Source: Bettongia penicillata ogilbyi (taxonomy: Eukaryota > Chordata > Mammalia > Diprotodontia > Potoroidae). From it: DNA of 64,000 bases. The DNA lies in contig JAJHZJ010000271.1 in the NCBI GenBank assembly GCA_023548195.1, forward strand, positions 310,001 to 374,000, given 5' to 3'. The position numbers and the translations under genes are program-made. This document shows positions 10,626-21,730 of the stretch, one piece after another (within the stretch, counting starts at the first letter, position 1; each line of letters begins with the position of its first letter). Below the pieces are notes generated by a model. The model saw nothing but the letters and a program-made list of their open reading frames with translations. It did not search any database and was not told the origin of the DNA.

Positions 10626-11726
10626 ATGCCCAGAAAAGGGAAGAAAAATAAGACTATAGAGAGCTTTTTTGAGCAAATGCAAATGATCCCGACTTTCGGA
10701 TCTGATGACAAGGAACTATTTTTGCCATCAGGGAAAGACGTGAAGGCGGGGACTCTGTATCACAGACATCCCAGGGAGTTGTCAGGAGGGCTCAGGCCTT
10801 GGAAGAGCTCAAAAAGGATTTTGAAAATCCAGTTAGAAAGGTGGAGGAAAAACTGGGAAGAGAAATGAGAGAGATGCAAGAAAAGTATGAAAAACGGGTC
10901 AATACCTTGGTAAAGGAGACCCAAAAAAATGCTGAAGAAAATAACACCTTGAAAAATAGGCTCACTCAATTAGCAAAAGAGGTTCAAAAAGCCAATGAGG
11001 AAAAGAATGCTTTCAAAGGCAGAATTAGCCAAATAGAAAAAAGAGGTTCAAAAGCTCACTGAAGAGAATAGTTCTCTCAAAATTAGAATGGAACAGATGG
11101 AGTCTAATGACTTTCTGAGAAACCAAAAAATCACCAAACAATAGCAAAAGAATGAAAAAATGGAAGAGAACGTGAAAAATCTCATGGGAAAAACAACTGA
11201 CCTGGAAAATAGATCCAGGAGAGACAATTTAAAAATTATGGGACTACCTGAAAGTCATGATCAAAAAAAGAGCCTAGATATCATCTTCCATGAAATTATC
11301 GAGGAAAACTGCCCTGACATTCTACAACCAGAGGGCAAAATAAGTATTGAAAGAATCCATCGACCACCGCCTGAAAGAGATCCAAAAAGAGAAACTCCTA
11401 GGAACATTATGGCCAAATTCCAGAACTCCCAGGTCAAGGAGAAAATCTTGCAAACAGCTAGAAAGAAACAATTCCAGTATTGTGGAAATAAAATCAGGAT
11501 AACTCAAGATCTAGCAGCTTCTACATTAAGGGATCGAAGGGCGTGGAATAGGATATTCCAGAAGTCAAAGGAACTAGGACTCAAACCAAGAATCACCTAC
11601 GCAGCAAAACTGAGTATAATACTTCAGGGGAAAATATGGTCTTTCAATAAAACAGAGGACTTTCAAGCATTCTTGATGAAAAGACCAGAGCTGAAAAGAA
11701 AATTTGACTTTCAAACACAAGAATGA
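10626..11726 (+). pseudogene. HAL1-2 ORF1 (L1 ORF1p-like), two frameshifts and a stop
   Basis: The start is chosen at MPRKGKKNKTIESFFEQMQM, which matches HAL1-4. A short basic N-terminus is followed by a coiled coil (frame at 10799-11062: LGREMREMQEKYEKRVNTLV, then KNRLTQLAKEVQKANEEKNA). The RRM and C-terminal domain follow in the open frame at 11160-11726 (LENRSRRDNLKIMGLPESHD; PRNIMAKFQNSQVKEKILQT; ending KFDFQTQE). The reading frame shifts near 10760-10800 and back near 11038, in an extended A-run. An in-frame TAG lies at 11142-11144. The family role is nucleic-acid binding and chaperoning in the L1 RNP. This copy cannot make the full protein. Confidence 0.9.
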
Positions 11727-11860
11727 GAAGAAGCATGAAAAAGTAAACAGCAAAGAGAAGTCATAAGGGATGTACCATAAGTGAACTGTTTACATTCCTA
11801 CATGGAAAGACAATATTTGTAACTCTTAAAACTTTTCAGTATCTGGGTTGTTGGTGGGAC

Positions 11861-11922
11861 CACACACACACACATGTACACGCATGCACGCACACACACA
11901 TGCACACATGCATGTACATACA
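11861..11922. repeat. (CA)n-rich microsatellite in HAL1-2 spacer
   Basis: Alternating CACACA and CATGCA units just after GTTGGTGGGAC. The same anchor precedes the simple repeat in HAL1-3 and HAL1-4. Confidence 0.85.
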
Positions 11923-13516
11923 GAGACAGAGAGCACAGAGTGAATTGAATAGGATGGGACCATATCTTCAAATAAATTAAGGTAAATGGTGAGAGAGAAA
12001 GGTAGTGGGAGGAAAGAGGGTGAAATGGAATGGGGTAAATTATATGGCATTTAAGAGGCAAGCAGGAGACTTTTTAGTGGAGGGAAAAAGAGGAGAGCTG
12101 AGAAAAAAAAAAAAAACAAGAAGTTTACCCTCATCACAGTTGACTAAAGGAAGGAATAAAATGCACATTCATTTAGGTATGAAAACCTATCTTACAATAC
12201 AGGAAAGTGGGGGAGAAGGAGATAAGCAAGGGAGGGGATGATGGAAGGGAGGGCAATGGGAGGAGGGAGCAATTTGAAGTCAACACTCGGGGAGGGACAG
12301 GATCAAAAGACAGAATAGAAACAATGAAGGGCAGAATAGGATGGAGGGTAATTCAGTTAGTCTTACACAACACGACTATCATGGAAGTCATATGCAAAAC
12401 TACACAGATAGGGCCTATATTGAATTGCCTGCCTTCCCAAAGGGAATGGGTGGGGAGGGAGGGATGGGGAGAATTTGGAACTCAAAGTTTTAGGAAGAAC
12501 TGTTTAGTATTGTTGTTGCTACTAGGAAAGAAGACATACAGTTAATGAGGAATAGAAAGTCATCTGGCCCTACAGGAGAAAAGAGAAGATGGGGACAAGA
12601 GAAGGGAGGGATGACAGAAGAGAGGGCCGATAGGAGATAGGGAAAATTAGATTGCTCAGTGTATTGGGGTGGGGGGAGGGGATAAAAGGTGAGAAAATTT
12701 GGAACCCAAAATTTTGGGAAAATGAATGTAAAAAGTTAAATAAATAAAGAATATTAAAAAAATTGTTTTTACAAACAACTGGGAAATAAGATATATAGGC
12801 AATGGGGTATTCAAATCTATCTTGTCCTCCAAGAAAATAGAGGCGATGGGGATAAGAGAAGGGAGAGGTGTGATAGAAGTGTGGGCAGGTTGGGGTGAAT
12901 AGATATTCAGAATACACGATGTCTTGGGGTGGCCAGAGGGGAGAGATGGGAAGAAAATTGGGAATTCAAAATCTTGTGGAAATGAATGTTGAAAACTAAA
13001 AATAGATAAATTAGAAAATGTATTTTTAAAATGTGTGAAAAAAGAAATTAAAGTTTGACTGTTTGCTGTTAAAAAAGAAAAATAAGTGTTAAAATTGTTT
13101 TTGCGTGCACTGGGGAATGAGATGTACAGACAATGGGATATAAAAATCTATTTCACCCCAGAGGAAAATAGAGTGGAAGAGGATGGGGGAAAGGGGGGGT
13201 GAAAAAAGGGAGGCTAGACTGGGGAAAAGGATGGATGGGGTGCATGCTGTCCTGGGGTGAAGGGTGGGGGAGATATGGGGAGAAAATTTGGAATTCAAAT
13301 TCTTGTGGAAGTGAATGTTGGAAACTTAAAAATAAATATTAAAGTAAATATTAAATATTAAATAAAGATTAAAACTAAAAAAATACAAAAAAGAAAAAGA
13401 AAATACGTACCTAGCCATTTCTCTCACTTGTACAATCTCACTGATTGACATTAAAAAGTGAGAAAATGAGTTCACACGTAGGGCTAGGTCTGGTGAAAGA
13501 TCTTGTATGCTTGAGG

Positions 13517-13810
13517 ATGAGTCATTTAGCCTATCTGAGCCTCAGTTTCCTAATATGTAAAAGGGAACAAAAGTATTTCAGGTAGGCTTCAATATAGTAA
13601 TATATGGAAAGTGCTATGTTGGAGTGCTAGAGCCAAGACATACATTTAAATACTACTTGTGATAAATACTAGCTGTGTGATCAGAGGCAAGTGACTTAAC
13701 ATCACTGAGTGTCAATTTCCTCATGTCTAACATGAGGGGAATCATCTCCTAGAGAGTCCCCTAAGGTGTCTTCTTACTCTAAATTTATGATCCCATGATT
13801 TTAAAACACC
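13517..13810 (+). repeat. MIR-like SINE fragments
   Basis: Two adjoining pieces. The first has GAGCCTCAGTTTCCTAATAT, the core of MIR-type SINEs. The second (from ~13620) has ACTAGCTGTGTGATC and GCAAGTGACTTAACATCACT, then TTTCCTCATGTCTAACATGA. Both read in the plus direction. Confidence 0.65.
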
Positions 13811-13814
13811 TTAT

Positions 13815-14700
13815 TATGTCAGCTGTTGCTAATTATCTGTTAGTTTGGTACTCCTTTGCCTTATGGTCCCAGCTAATTACATGTATAATTCCGCAACATG
13901 TATAATGTATTGTCATAACAAAGGTCTCCTAGGAGTCATGGACAATCTCAAAGAGACATCTCCAAATTTCACATTAAAACAATTACCAAAAATATATATA
14001 ATAATTCTCACCTAGTACTCATTGATTCACAAATTCTGAGAAGCAGTTTGTTAGTCTTTAAAATGCATCACAAGAAGGCATTAACTAGAAATAGGATAAT
14101 CTGCCTTAGAAAAGTCATTATAGTGTGGTAAGAGGAAATACTGCCTAAATGACTTGTTTTCAAGCATTTGTCATAGGGACTATGGATTTTTTTCTCCACT
14201 GAGGTGAAAATATCTAATTATTCTCTACCACCAGCAGCAATGATGATTCTCTGAGCCTTTTTCAGAAGACTCATCTGCAAATATCTGAGGGAAGGACAAA
14301 TCATATTTGTCATGCCAGGACTAGAGATAGAGGAAAGAATGGTGGTTCCAGCTTTTTTGAAAAAGGAAAGTGAGACAAAGAAGATGGGTGATTTATCTAA
14401 AATTTATATGGAAAGATGATACTCTGGCTTTCTTTGCATACCCTCAGACCATCAGGCATATTGGGATCACAAAAATAAAAAACAAGAAATCATTCATATA
14501 CTGAGATTGGAATAATAGAACTTCTACAAATAATGAAAACTGAAATTAGATTATTTTTACATTTTGTTGAGCTACTTATTATTCTCCATTTTGTTGAACT
14601 TGTTTTCTCCTCCAAATTTGTAGCCTTCCTTCCCAGTGTGAAATTACTATACATTTGAATCAGTCAGGCTTCTTTGTCTTCAAGTAGTCCTCATTGTGAA
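13815..14700. other. No gene or clear repeat seen
   Basis: AT-rich sequence without a convincing ORF or a repeat I recognise. Probably unique intergenic DNA or repeats too old to see by eye. Confidence 0.5.
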
Positions 14701-14709
14701 ACAGATTCC

Positions 14710-14825
14710 TAGATTATAAAATTGTGAGCTTCTTGAGGGCAGGGGCTATCTGTTGCCTCATTTTGGCAGGTCTTAGCATAGCACCCGGCCAGCATTAGTG
14801 TTTACTAACTGACCAACTGATTTTT
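14710..14825 (+). repeat. L2-like LINE 3' end
   Basis: GTGAGCTTCTTGAGGGCAGG, then a GCATAGCACCCGGCCAGCAT block and a TTACTAACTGACCAACTG ending, as in L2 3' termini. Confidence 0.65.
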
Positions 14826-14827
14826 AT

Positions 14828-15060
14828 CTTGTACTTTAAGATTTGTGAATTACTTTACATACACTACCTTATTTGATCCTCATGAAAACCTGCTGAGGTA
14901 GATTCTCTCATTATGTCTATTTCATAGCTGAGGAAACTGAGACTTAGAGAAGTTAAGTGACTTGTTCCTTGTTACCTAGATAATAAACTTAAAGGATTGT
15001 TTAGAACCCAGGTCTTCTTTGCTCTAGTAAGTCCAGCAATCAATCCACTCTATGATATTT
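14828..15060 (-). repeat. MIR/Ther-1-like CORE-SINE
   Basis: Contains CATGAAAACCTGCTGAGGTA, GAGGAAACTGAGACTTAGAG and AAGTGACTTG, then a decayed reversed B-box (GAACCCAGGTCTTC) on the right. This is the minus orientation of a CORE-SINE with the tRNA head at the right. Confidence 0.75.
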
Positions 15061-15064
15061 AATA

Positions 15065-16750
15065 AGATTCCCTAAAAGCCCAAGTGTTCTTAACTTGGGG
15101 ACTGAGGGGTCCATGTAAAGATTGCAGGGAGTCTATGAACTTGGATATAAAAAAATATGAACTTGGATATAAAAAAAATTCATTTTTACTCACCTCTGAC
15201 CGAAATTTTATATTTCCTCCAATTTTAAAAAAATTTCTGAGAATTAATCAATAGACTTCACCAAACAGTTCATGAAACATACAAAATTAAAACAAAACAA
15301 AACAAAAATTTGCCTTAACAGAGTTAATTGGGGGCTGAACAATTTTTAGGTTCTTCCAGAAATATGATCTTAGCTAAAGATATCAAATTCCATGATTGCA
15401 ATTCATGAAGTAATAGCCAAGTTTACATCATGACATACAGTATGATTCTTTTCTCAAATATATTTCATTATATTGCTTCATAACATAACTTTATATCATT
15501 TTATATGCTTCTTTTATGTTTTCCTTTTATGCATTCATATCCATTTTCAAACATGCCTTAGGAGGTCATGGGTAGATACACATTAGAAGAAGGATGACAC
15601 ATATTTTGCAATTGTTGTCACCTAGAAGAGGAGACAATCTCTAGAAGCCCACTCAGTGGGGAAGGATTAAATGAAGTATTTAACATCAAAAGTCTTTTGT
15701 GTTGCTCAACCACTAAAGAATGAGAAAATCTGGCACATTATTTTCTTAATGTATGCCAAACTATGAAATGTCTCCTTCTGATATGCTTTAAAATTCAGGT
15801 AGTACAAATCCACTGTACTTTCATCAAAGTGATGTATCTTGACCCAGTAAATTACACAAATGTATTGGAACCACAAAGCAACTATTTGAAAAATAAAGGC
15901 AATTCATTCAGGAATGCAATTACTGTTGCAGAAGTCAGGCTGTGTGTCTAAGTAAAATGACTCATAGATATGAATAAGCACTGTAGTTGCAATATTTGTA
16001 GAACCTTGGGTCAAGAAGGGAAATTGAGTGGAAACAAATAGTTACCATGAATTCCATGGGATCTTGGGGGGCAGGATTTATTTATCTAGGAGCAGAAGTT
16101 GGGTCAAGGTGAAACACTGAATTACTAGACATAATTTCATTCCTAACCCTGATCCCTCATTCTCTACTTCCACCCCACCCAGTCTTAAATTTCGTCATCT
16201 ATTCTCATAGTATTCCTTTTATCTGTCCTTTCCTATGCCTTGTTTTCCGATCTTTTGAGGAAAGTGCAAACACTCTAAGAGCCAAGTCTTTCCTTTTATA
16301 CTGACCACATGAAAGGAATCAGAGTATCAAAATTCCTCCCTTGAAATGTTGCTCCTCGGAAAAGGTTAACATATGTAAGAATATAGCCTACACACTTTTT
16401 CAAACAAAAAATGCATGTGTTTATTCACACCAAATTATATCAATCAAGGCAATTGTTTCCTGGCATTACTCACAAACTCCATCCCATCATTCCTTACTTC
16501 GTTTTGAGTCTCCCTGGAAAAATTGTGCATTGGCTACACTGCTGCAGTTATTATGATTGGCCCCTTTGATTAAGTGCCCCATGTTGTCTTTTGACCTGAT
16601 ACAAGCTCTATTTCCTCAGTACATGCTAGCTTTGATCTATTGCTTCCTGACAAGCTGGGATTAACCAAGGTACTGATCTGAGCCCTCACATTCCACTCCC
16701 ATTTGCCAACCTGCTGGGTCTTATAACTTTCCCTATAAAAGTTAGGTCAG
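15065..16750. other. No gene seen; mostly unique AT-rich DNA
   Basis: Includes an AACAAAACAAAACAAAA-type simple stretch near 15290-15306 and a short local duplication of GAACTTGGATATAAAAAAA near 15138-15178. The longest ORFs are about 60-70 codons with no recognisable domain. Confidence 0.5.
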
Positions 16751-16754
16751 GACA

Positions 16755-17155
16755 GATTTGGAAGGTGACTTGAGGATCATTTAGTCCAACCTCCTACCAA
16801 ATAACCATTATAAAACTTCAATTTTAGATGTTTCTTCTGACTCTACTTAAACCCTTGAACTGATGGGCAACTCATTCTCATGTGAGAAAAAAGGGAATCT
16901 ATATTATAAGCATCATGCAGAAAAGCACTGGATCTTTACTTTCATTGATACTGGGTAGGATAGAATGTAGAATTTCAATCTTACAGCATGGGTGGGCCCT
17001 TTCTCTACAATTTAAAGTCTTAGACAATTACCTGAAACATTCGGAAGTCAAGTGACTTGCCAAGGATCACATAGAGTATAACATGTGTCAGAGGTGGAAT
17101 TTGAACTCAGGTCTCCTGGGGTCCACACCCAACTCTGTGCTCATCATGCTACAAG
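16755..17155 (-). repeat. L3/CR1- or MIR-like old repeat
   Basis: Starts with GATCATTTAGTCCAACCTCC and continues with tracts like those of mammalian L3/CR1 tails. Near 17050-17140 it has GTGACTTGCCAAGGATCACA and ATTTGAACTCAGGTCTCCTG, the reversed SINE tRNA head. It is probably a composite of two old elements. Confidence 0.55.
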
Positions 17156-17450
17156 TCTAAGGCATAGGTAAATCTGGCTAATAGTTGAAATTAACAACTT
17201 AAATAAACATTGATCTTGGAGGCAAAATATTATTCTGTCATAATTGCAGAGAAGAGATGGGCCCATGCATGTGCAATCACATCTGCTCAGCTGTATTTCT
17301 TCCATCTAGAGGAAGATTTTGAAATTGTTATTTGTGTGATGACACATATATTACTAAAATGTTTAAAAATAAAAAATAATTTGCCTAATTATGTTCCCGA
17401 TTAAAAAATGGGTTACAAACCTCATCTTTTTCTTAGAAAGAATTTTACTT

Positions 17451-17469
17451 AAAAAATGAATTAAATCTG
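17451..17469 (+). other. Left TSD of HAL1-3 (19 bp)
   Basis: AAAAAATGAATTAAATCTG. A perfect second copy is at 20875-20893. Confidence 0.95.
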
Positions 17470-17718
17470 GGGTGGAGCCAAGATGGCAGAGTAGAAAGAC
17501 TCACGTATGGTAGCTCCAAACCCACAGCCCATATATTTCCTGCAAGAAGAACTCCCCACAAATTCTGCATCACTGCAAGGTGCGCAGAAACACAGTGGAA
17601 AAGATTTCCATTCCAGAGAGCCCTGGAGAGCCATCCGCAGGGTCCCTCGCGCCCCTGTCAGGGGCCGTCCCCGGACCTCCTGGGCAGAGAGGTAACGGCC
17701 AGGAGTCTATACCCGTCT

Positions 17719-17741
17719 CCCCCCCCCCCCCCCCCCCCCCC
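17719..17741. repeat. Poly(C) run in the solo LTR
   Basis: Twenty-three consecutive C bases. The length may be an assembly estimate, because such runs are hard to sequence. Confidence 0.9.
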
Positions 17742-18085
17742 GGCAATCACGCGCCTCACCCGTGACTTCCGGGCTAAGGGTGCAGGAAAGGCTCGTGTAC
17801 AAGGCACGATACCGCCCTCGGGGAGGTGCTGAGGGAGCCCCAGTAAGAGTAAAACACACCTGGCCACCTGTGATAGGACCAAGCAGATGGTCCGAGTGGG
17901 GAGGGAAGGTCCAGAGAGACTCCTGCCCTATTGCCACAGGACACAACCAGCTAAGGGGAGGGGGCTGGGGCGACAGCAGGCTGAGCTCTCCAATCAGGGG
18001 CCAGATAGCAAGAACCGGAAGGGATAAGGAATATAAGGCTATGATCTGAGGGGGTTCGGGGGGACTGGGATGATGTGAACTACTG

Positions 18086-18091
18086 AATAAA
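18086..18091 (+). terminator. LTR polyadenylation signal
   Basis: AATAAA about 50 bases after the TATA-like box of the solo LTR, in plus orientation. Confidence 0.6.
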
Positions 18092-18522
18092 CATCTGCAT
18101 TGCTCTACCACTCTGGCTCGTGCTTGGTTTCCACCCGTGCTCCTGCCTCCGGGGACGGGTCCAGAGACGTCTGAAGCTGCGTGAAGCAGAGTGAGGGGTT
18201 ACTACTCACCGGGAGGGTCGACCGGGGATCGTGAGCCCCAGACACGCCCCGAAAAGTGGAGTCCACCCCTGAGCTGCCCTGGCCGTGGCCCCAGAGGAGC
18301 AGATCCGAGCAGGCTTCAGGATGGAACCTCCAGCGGCCACGAAGGTCCCTCTACCCACAGATGCTACAGGTCAGTGAGAGAGATGTCTGGGCTGACTGAG
18401 AGGGGAGCGGGTTGTCTCTGTGACTCGGGACCCCTTGGGAAGCAGCAGCAGAGGGAGTGGCAGAGGCAGTGCCAGCGGCAGAGGCAGGGGCGGCCCGGGA
18501 CAGCAGGTAGCAGCAGGAAGAA

Positions 18523-18590
18523 GTTCAGGTCTCTGCATAAACCCCCTGAGGGAACTGAGCCTGGGAGGCGTCCCTGCCCCCACCTGAGCA
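18523..18590 (+). repeat. Single copy of the HAL1 5'-UTR monomer
   Basis: CAGGTCTCTGCATAAACCCC through CCCTGCCCCCACC. One unit only, against about three in HAL1-2 and HAL1-4. Confidence 0.8.
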
Positions 18591-18728
18591 CCAGAACTTA
18601 AGCTCACCTTGAATAGCAGCCATGCCCACCCCTGAAAGCCCATTTGAATCTCAGACCCCAAGCACTAGCTGGGTGGATCTAGGTGGGGGTGGACAGGAAT
18701 CTCAGAAGTCAAGTAACTGGCTGGGAAA

Positions 18729-19828
18729 ATATCCAGAAAAGGGAAGAAAAATGAGACTATAGAAAGCTACTTTGATGGGATTCAGATGTTCCCACCTTTC
18801 AATTCTGATGAGGAGAAAGGATTCTTACCATCAGGGAAAGATGTGGAGGTCGGGGCCTCTGTATCCCAGACATCCCAGGGGGATGTCTGGTGGGCTCAGG
18901 CCAAGGAAGAGCTCAAAAAGGATTTTGAAAATAAGGTTAGACAGGTGGAGGAAAAACTGGGAAGAGAAATGGGAGAGATGAAAGAAAAGCATGAAAAATG
19001 AGTCAATACCTTGGTAATGGAGACCAAAAAAATGCTGAAGAAAATAACACCTTGAAAAATAGGCTCACTCAATTGGCAAAAGAGGTTTAAAAAGCCAATG
19101 AGGAGAAGAATGCTTTCAAAAGCAGAATTAGCCAAATGGAAAAAGAGGTTCAAAAGCTCACTGAAGATAATAGTTCTCTCAAAATTAGAATGGTACAGAT
19201 GGAGTCCAATGACATTCTGAGAAGCCAAGAAATCACCAAACAAAACCAAAAGAATGAAAAAATGGAAGACAATATGAAATATCTCATTGGAAAAACAACT
19301 GACCTGGAAAATAGATCCAGGAGAGACAATTTAAAAATTGTGGGACTACCTGAAAGTCATGATTAAAAAAAGAGCCTAGACCTCATCTTCCATGAAATTA
19401 TCGAGGAAAACTGCCCCGATATTCTACAACCAGAGGGCAAAATAAGTATTGAAAGAATCCATCGACCACCGCCTGAAAGAGATCCAAAAAGAGAAACTCC
19501 TAGGAACATTATGGCCAAATTCCAGAATTCCCAGGTCAAGGAGAAAATCTTGCAAGCAGCTAGAAAGAAACAATTCCAGTATTGTGGATATACAATCAGG
19601 ATAACTCAGGATCTAGCAGCTTCTACATTAAGGGATCTAAGGGCGTGGAATAGGATATTCCAGAAGTCAAAGGAACTAGGACTCAAACCAAGAATCACCT
19701 ACCCAGCAAAACTGAGTATAATATTTCAGGGGGAAATATAGTCTTTCAATGAAATCGAGGACTTTCAAGCATTCTTGATGAAAAGACCAGAGCTGAAAAG
19801 AAAATTTGACTTTCAAATGCAAGAATGA
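18729..19828 (+). pseudogene. HAL1-3 ORF1 (L1 ORF1p-like), start lost, shared TAA
   Basis: The codon matching the initiator of HAL1-2 and HAL1-4 is ATA here (18729-18731). The coiled coil is in pieces (EELKKDFENKVRQVEEKLGR at 18786-19001) and then hits a stop (GAAAAATGAGTC). Further frameshifts follow. The RRM start LENRSRRDNLKIVGLPESHD ends in TAA at 19364-19366, where HAL1-2 and HAL1-5 have CAA. The C-terminal domain is open from 19511 (MAKFQNSQVKEKILQAARKK), and the normal stop is at 19826-19828. Not translatable as a whole. Confidence 0.9.
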
Positions 19829-19961
19829 GAAGAAGCATGAAAAAGTAAACAGCAAAGAAAAGTCATAAAGGACTTACCAAAGTTGAACTGTTTACATTCC
19901 TACATGGAAAGACAATATTTGTAACTCTTAAAACTTTTCAGTATCTGGGTAGTTGGTGGGA

Positions 19962-19968
19962 CCACACA

Positions 19969-19999
<31 letters not shown>

Positions 20000-20045
20000 G
20001 TATGTGAGTGCACACACACACATACACACATGCACGCACACACAG
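19962..20045. repeat. (CA)n microsatellite in HAL1-3 spacer
   Basis: Long CACACA runs with a few interruptions, after the anchor GTTGGTGGGACC. Confidence 0.9.
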
Positions 20046-20893
20046 AGACAGAGAGCCCAGAGTGAATTGAATAGGATGGGACCATATCTTAAAAGAAATT
20101 AAGGGAAATGGTGAGAGAGAAATGTAGTGGGAGGAAAGAGGGTGAAATCGAATGGGGTAAATTATCTCTCATTCAAGAGGCAAGCAGGAGACTATTTAGT
20201 GGAGGGAAAAAGAGGAGAGCTGAGAAAAAAAAACCAAGAAGTTTACCCTCATCACACTTGACTAAAGGAAGGAATAAAATGCACACTCATTTTGGTATGA
20301 AAACCTATCTTACAATACAGGAAAGTTGGGGGAGAAGGAGATAAACAAGGGGGCGATGATGGAAGGGAGGGCAGTGGGAGGAGGGAGCAATTTGAAGTCA
20401 ACACTCTTGGGGAGGGACAGGATCAAAAGACAGAATAGAAACAATGGGGGGCAGGATAGGATGGAGGGAAATACAGTTAGTCTTACACAACACGACTGTT
20501 ATCGAAGTCATTTGCAAAACTACACAGATAGGGCCTACATTGAATTGCCTGCCTTCCCACAGGGAATGGGTGGGGAGGGAGGAATGGGGAGAATTTGGAA
20601 CTCAAAGTTTTAGGAACAACTGGTTCTAGTATTGTTGTTGCTACTAGGAAATAAGAAATACAATTAATGGGGAATAGAAAGTCATCTGGCCCTACAGCAC
20701 AAAAGAGAAGATGGGGACAAGAGAAGGGAGGGAGGATAGAAGAGAGGGCAGATTGGTGATAGGGAAAATTAGAATGCTCGTTGTATTGGGGTGGGGGGAG
20801 GGGATAAAAGGGGAAAAAATTTGTAACCCAAAATTTTGTGAAAATGAATGTAAAAAGTTAAATAAATAAATTTAAAAAAATGAATTAAATCTG

Positions 20894-21711
20894 AATCTTC
20901 AAGGCTCCATTTCATCTTTATTTAACCATTTAAATCTCAGTCTTCCTCAATGGAGTTTAAAATCTGTTCTTTACAGTTTAGTATGATTTCAAATTTAATA
21001 TTCTATCTACTCAATCAACATATGCTCAATGTGTAAATACTTCTACTCCCCTTACCCCCGTCAGTTACTCAACAGATTTACCTCCCTTACCTTTTGTAAA
21101 CCTAATAGTCTGTATTATATAACTATTTGAGATGTAAGGTATAAGTGGCAAAACAAAGAAGGAAAAGATACTCAATTATTATTTCTCTTTTGTTTTCTCC
21201 ATGAAGAAAAAATTATCTTTACTCTTTGAAAAAAGGAGAGTAATATCTAATATGGAGTTGATTCCCAAGATAAACAGGAAGGTAGTAAGAGATATTGGTT
21301 TGCTCTTGTTTTATTCAAGTGATTTAGTCTAATTGTACTTTATACTTAGGTAAAAAGTGCTGGTGCATGTGAATGATAAGTCACTGTAAGCATTATTTGG
21401 AAGCTCATGGAAAGAGAGATAGGTAATATAAAAGTTGTCACAATTTCAAAACAAAAAAAAGTAAGGGAACCGAATCTACATAGGCCAGTGAGATTGACAT
21501 TGACTTCTGGGAAATTTTAGAATGAATCATTAAAAGATGATTAGAAAATATACATATGGATGCATCTAAGGAAAGGGATTTTTAAAAATGCAGTGATCTG
21601 AGGATAGGTCATGGCAAACTAACCTCACTTCCCTTTATTGAAGCATTATATAACTGCTCCATGTACTCTAATACTATTAGTCAATTCAGTAATACTAACA
21701 AAAAAGCAAAT
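20894..21711. other. No gene seen
   Basis: AT-rich DNA with short ORFs only. I see no repeat family with confidence. Confidence 0.5.
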
Positions 21712-21730
21712 AAGAGTAGTCTGCTATAAC

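Larger units (their letters stand above)
9759..12757 (+). mobile_element. HAL1-2: full-length half-L1, nested in HAL1-1
   Basis: Begins GGGGGGCAGAGTCAAGATGG, the L1-type 5' end. The 5' UTR is GC-rich, ORF1 lies at 10626-11726, and 1031 bases of non-coding spacer end in GAATGTAAAAAGTTAAATAA. There is no ORF2. Total is about 3.0 kb with a 12-bp TSD. Gene content is that of a half-L1, a class of non-autonomous elements moved by L1 proteins supplied in trans. It is less diverged than HAL1-0 and HAL1-1, in keeping with its inner position in the nest. Confidence 0.88.
6714..13068 (+). mobile_element. HAL1-1: half-L1 nested in HAL1-0 and itself split by HAL1-2
   Basis: The 5' end (GAGCCAAGATCGCACAGTAG) is a mutated form of the L1/HAL1 start. 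A 5' UTR follows to ~7360, then ORF1 at ~7370-8340, then spacer to 9758 (with an inverted insert at 8662-9319). After HAL1-2 the 3' part resumes at 12770 and ends in A-rich sequence near 13010-13068. A possible 12-bp duplication, TTAAAAATGAAA at 6702-6713 and TTAAAAAAGAAA at 13069-13080, brackets it with one mismatch. There is no ORF2. The right boundary is tentative because about 50 bases past the A-rich end are unexplained. Confidence 0.7.
4773..13405 (+). mobile_element. HAL1-0: oldest, 5'-truncated half-L1 hosting nested insertions
   Basis: Visible parts of this element are ORF1 sequence at 4773-5147 and 5375-5510, post-ORF1 spacer at 6088-6713, and a 3' end at about 13081-13405 (TTGTTTTTGCGTGCACTGGG through an A-rich terminus). 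The gaps between the parts are filled by a SINE, a 5'-truncated L1 and HAL1-1. No ORF2 sequence belongs to this element. Text order matches the cleaner copies HAL1-2 and HAL1-4. It is the most diverged of the HAL1 copies. The joins are inferred from homology and short duplications, and the outer right boundary is approximate. Confidence 0.7.
17656..18244 (+). mobile_element. Solo LTR of an endogenous retrovirus inside HAL1-3
   Basis: This 589-bp block is absent from the matching place in HAL1-2 and HAL1-4. It begins TGTCAGGGG and ends CCAGACA, so its termini TGTC/GACA are inverted repeats, and CGCCCC flanks it on both sides (17650-17655 and 18245-18250). It has a TATA-like AATATAAGGC at ~18030, a poly(A) signal AATAAA at 18086-18091, and a 23-base C run at 17719-17741. 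There is no internal viral region, so the provirus was lost by LTR-LTR recombination. A 6-bp duplication is usual for class II (betaretrovirus-like) elements. That class assignment is inference. Confidence 0.85.
17470..20874 (+). mobile_element. HAL1-3: full-length half-L1 with perfect 19-bp TSD and a solo LTR inside
   Basis: Begins GGGTGGAGCCAAGATGGCAG. It has a 5' UTR (interrupted by an LTR at 17656-18244), ORF1 at 18729-19828 and a 1046-base spacer ending in AAAAAGTTAAATAAATAAA. There is no ORF2. Without the LTR and its duplicated 6 bp it is about 2.8 kb. Both ends are exact because the TSD is perfect, which makes this the best copy for defining HAL1 boundaries. ORF1 is dead. Confidence 0.93.

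Noticed and set aside
17580..18111. Several ORFs of 60-134 codons on both strands
   Set aside because: They lie in the solo LTR and HAL1 5' UTR. One contains a Gly/Pro run from the poly(C) tract.
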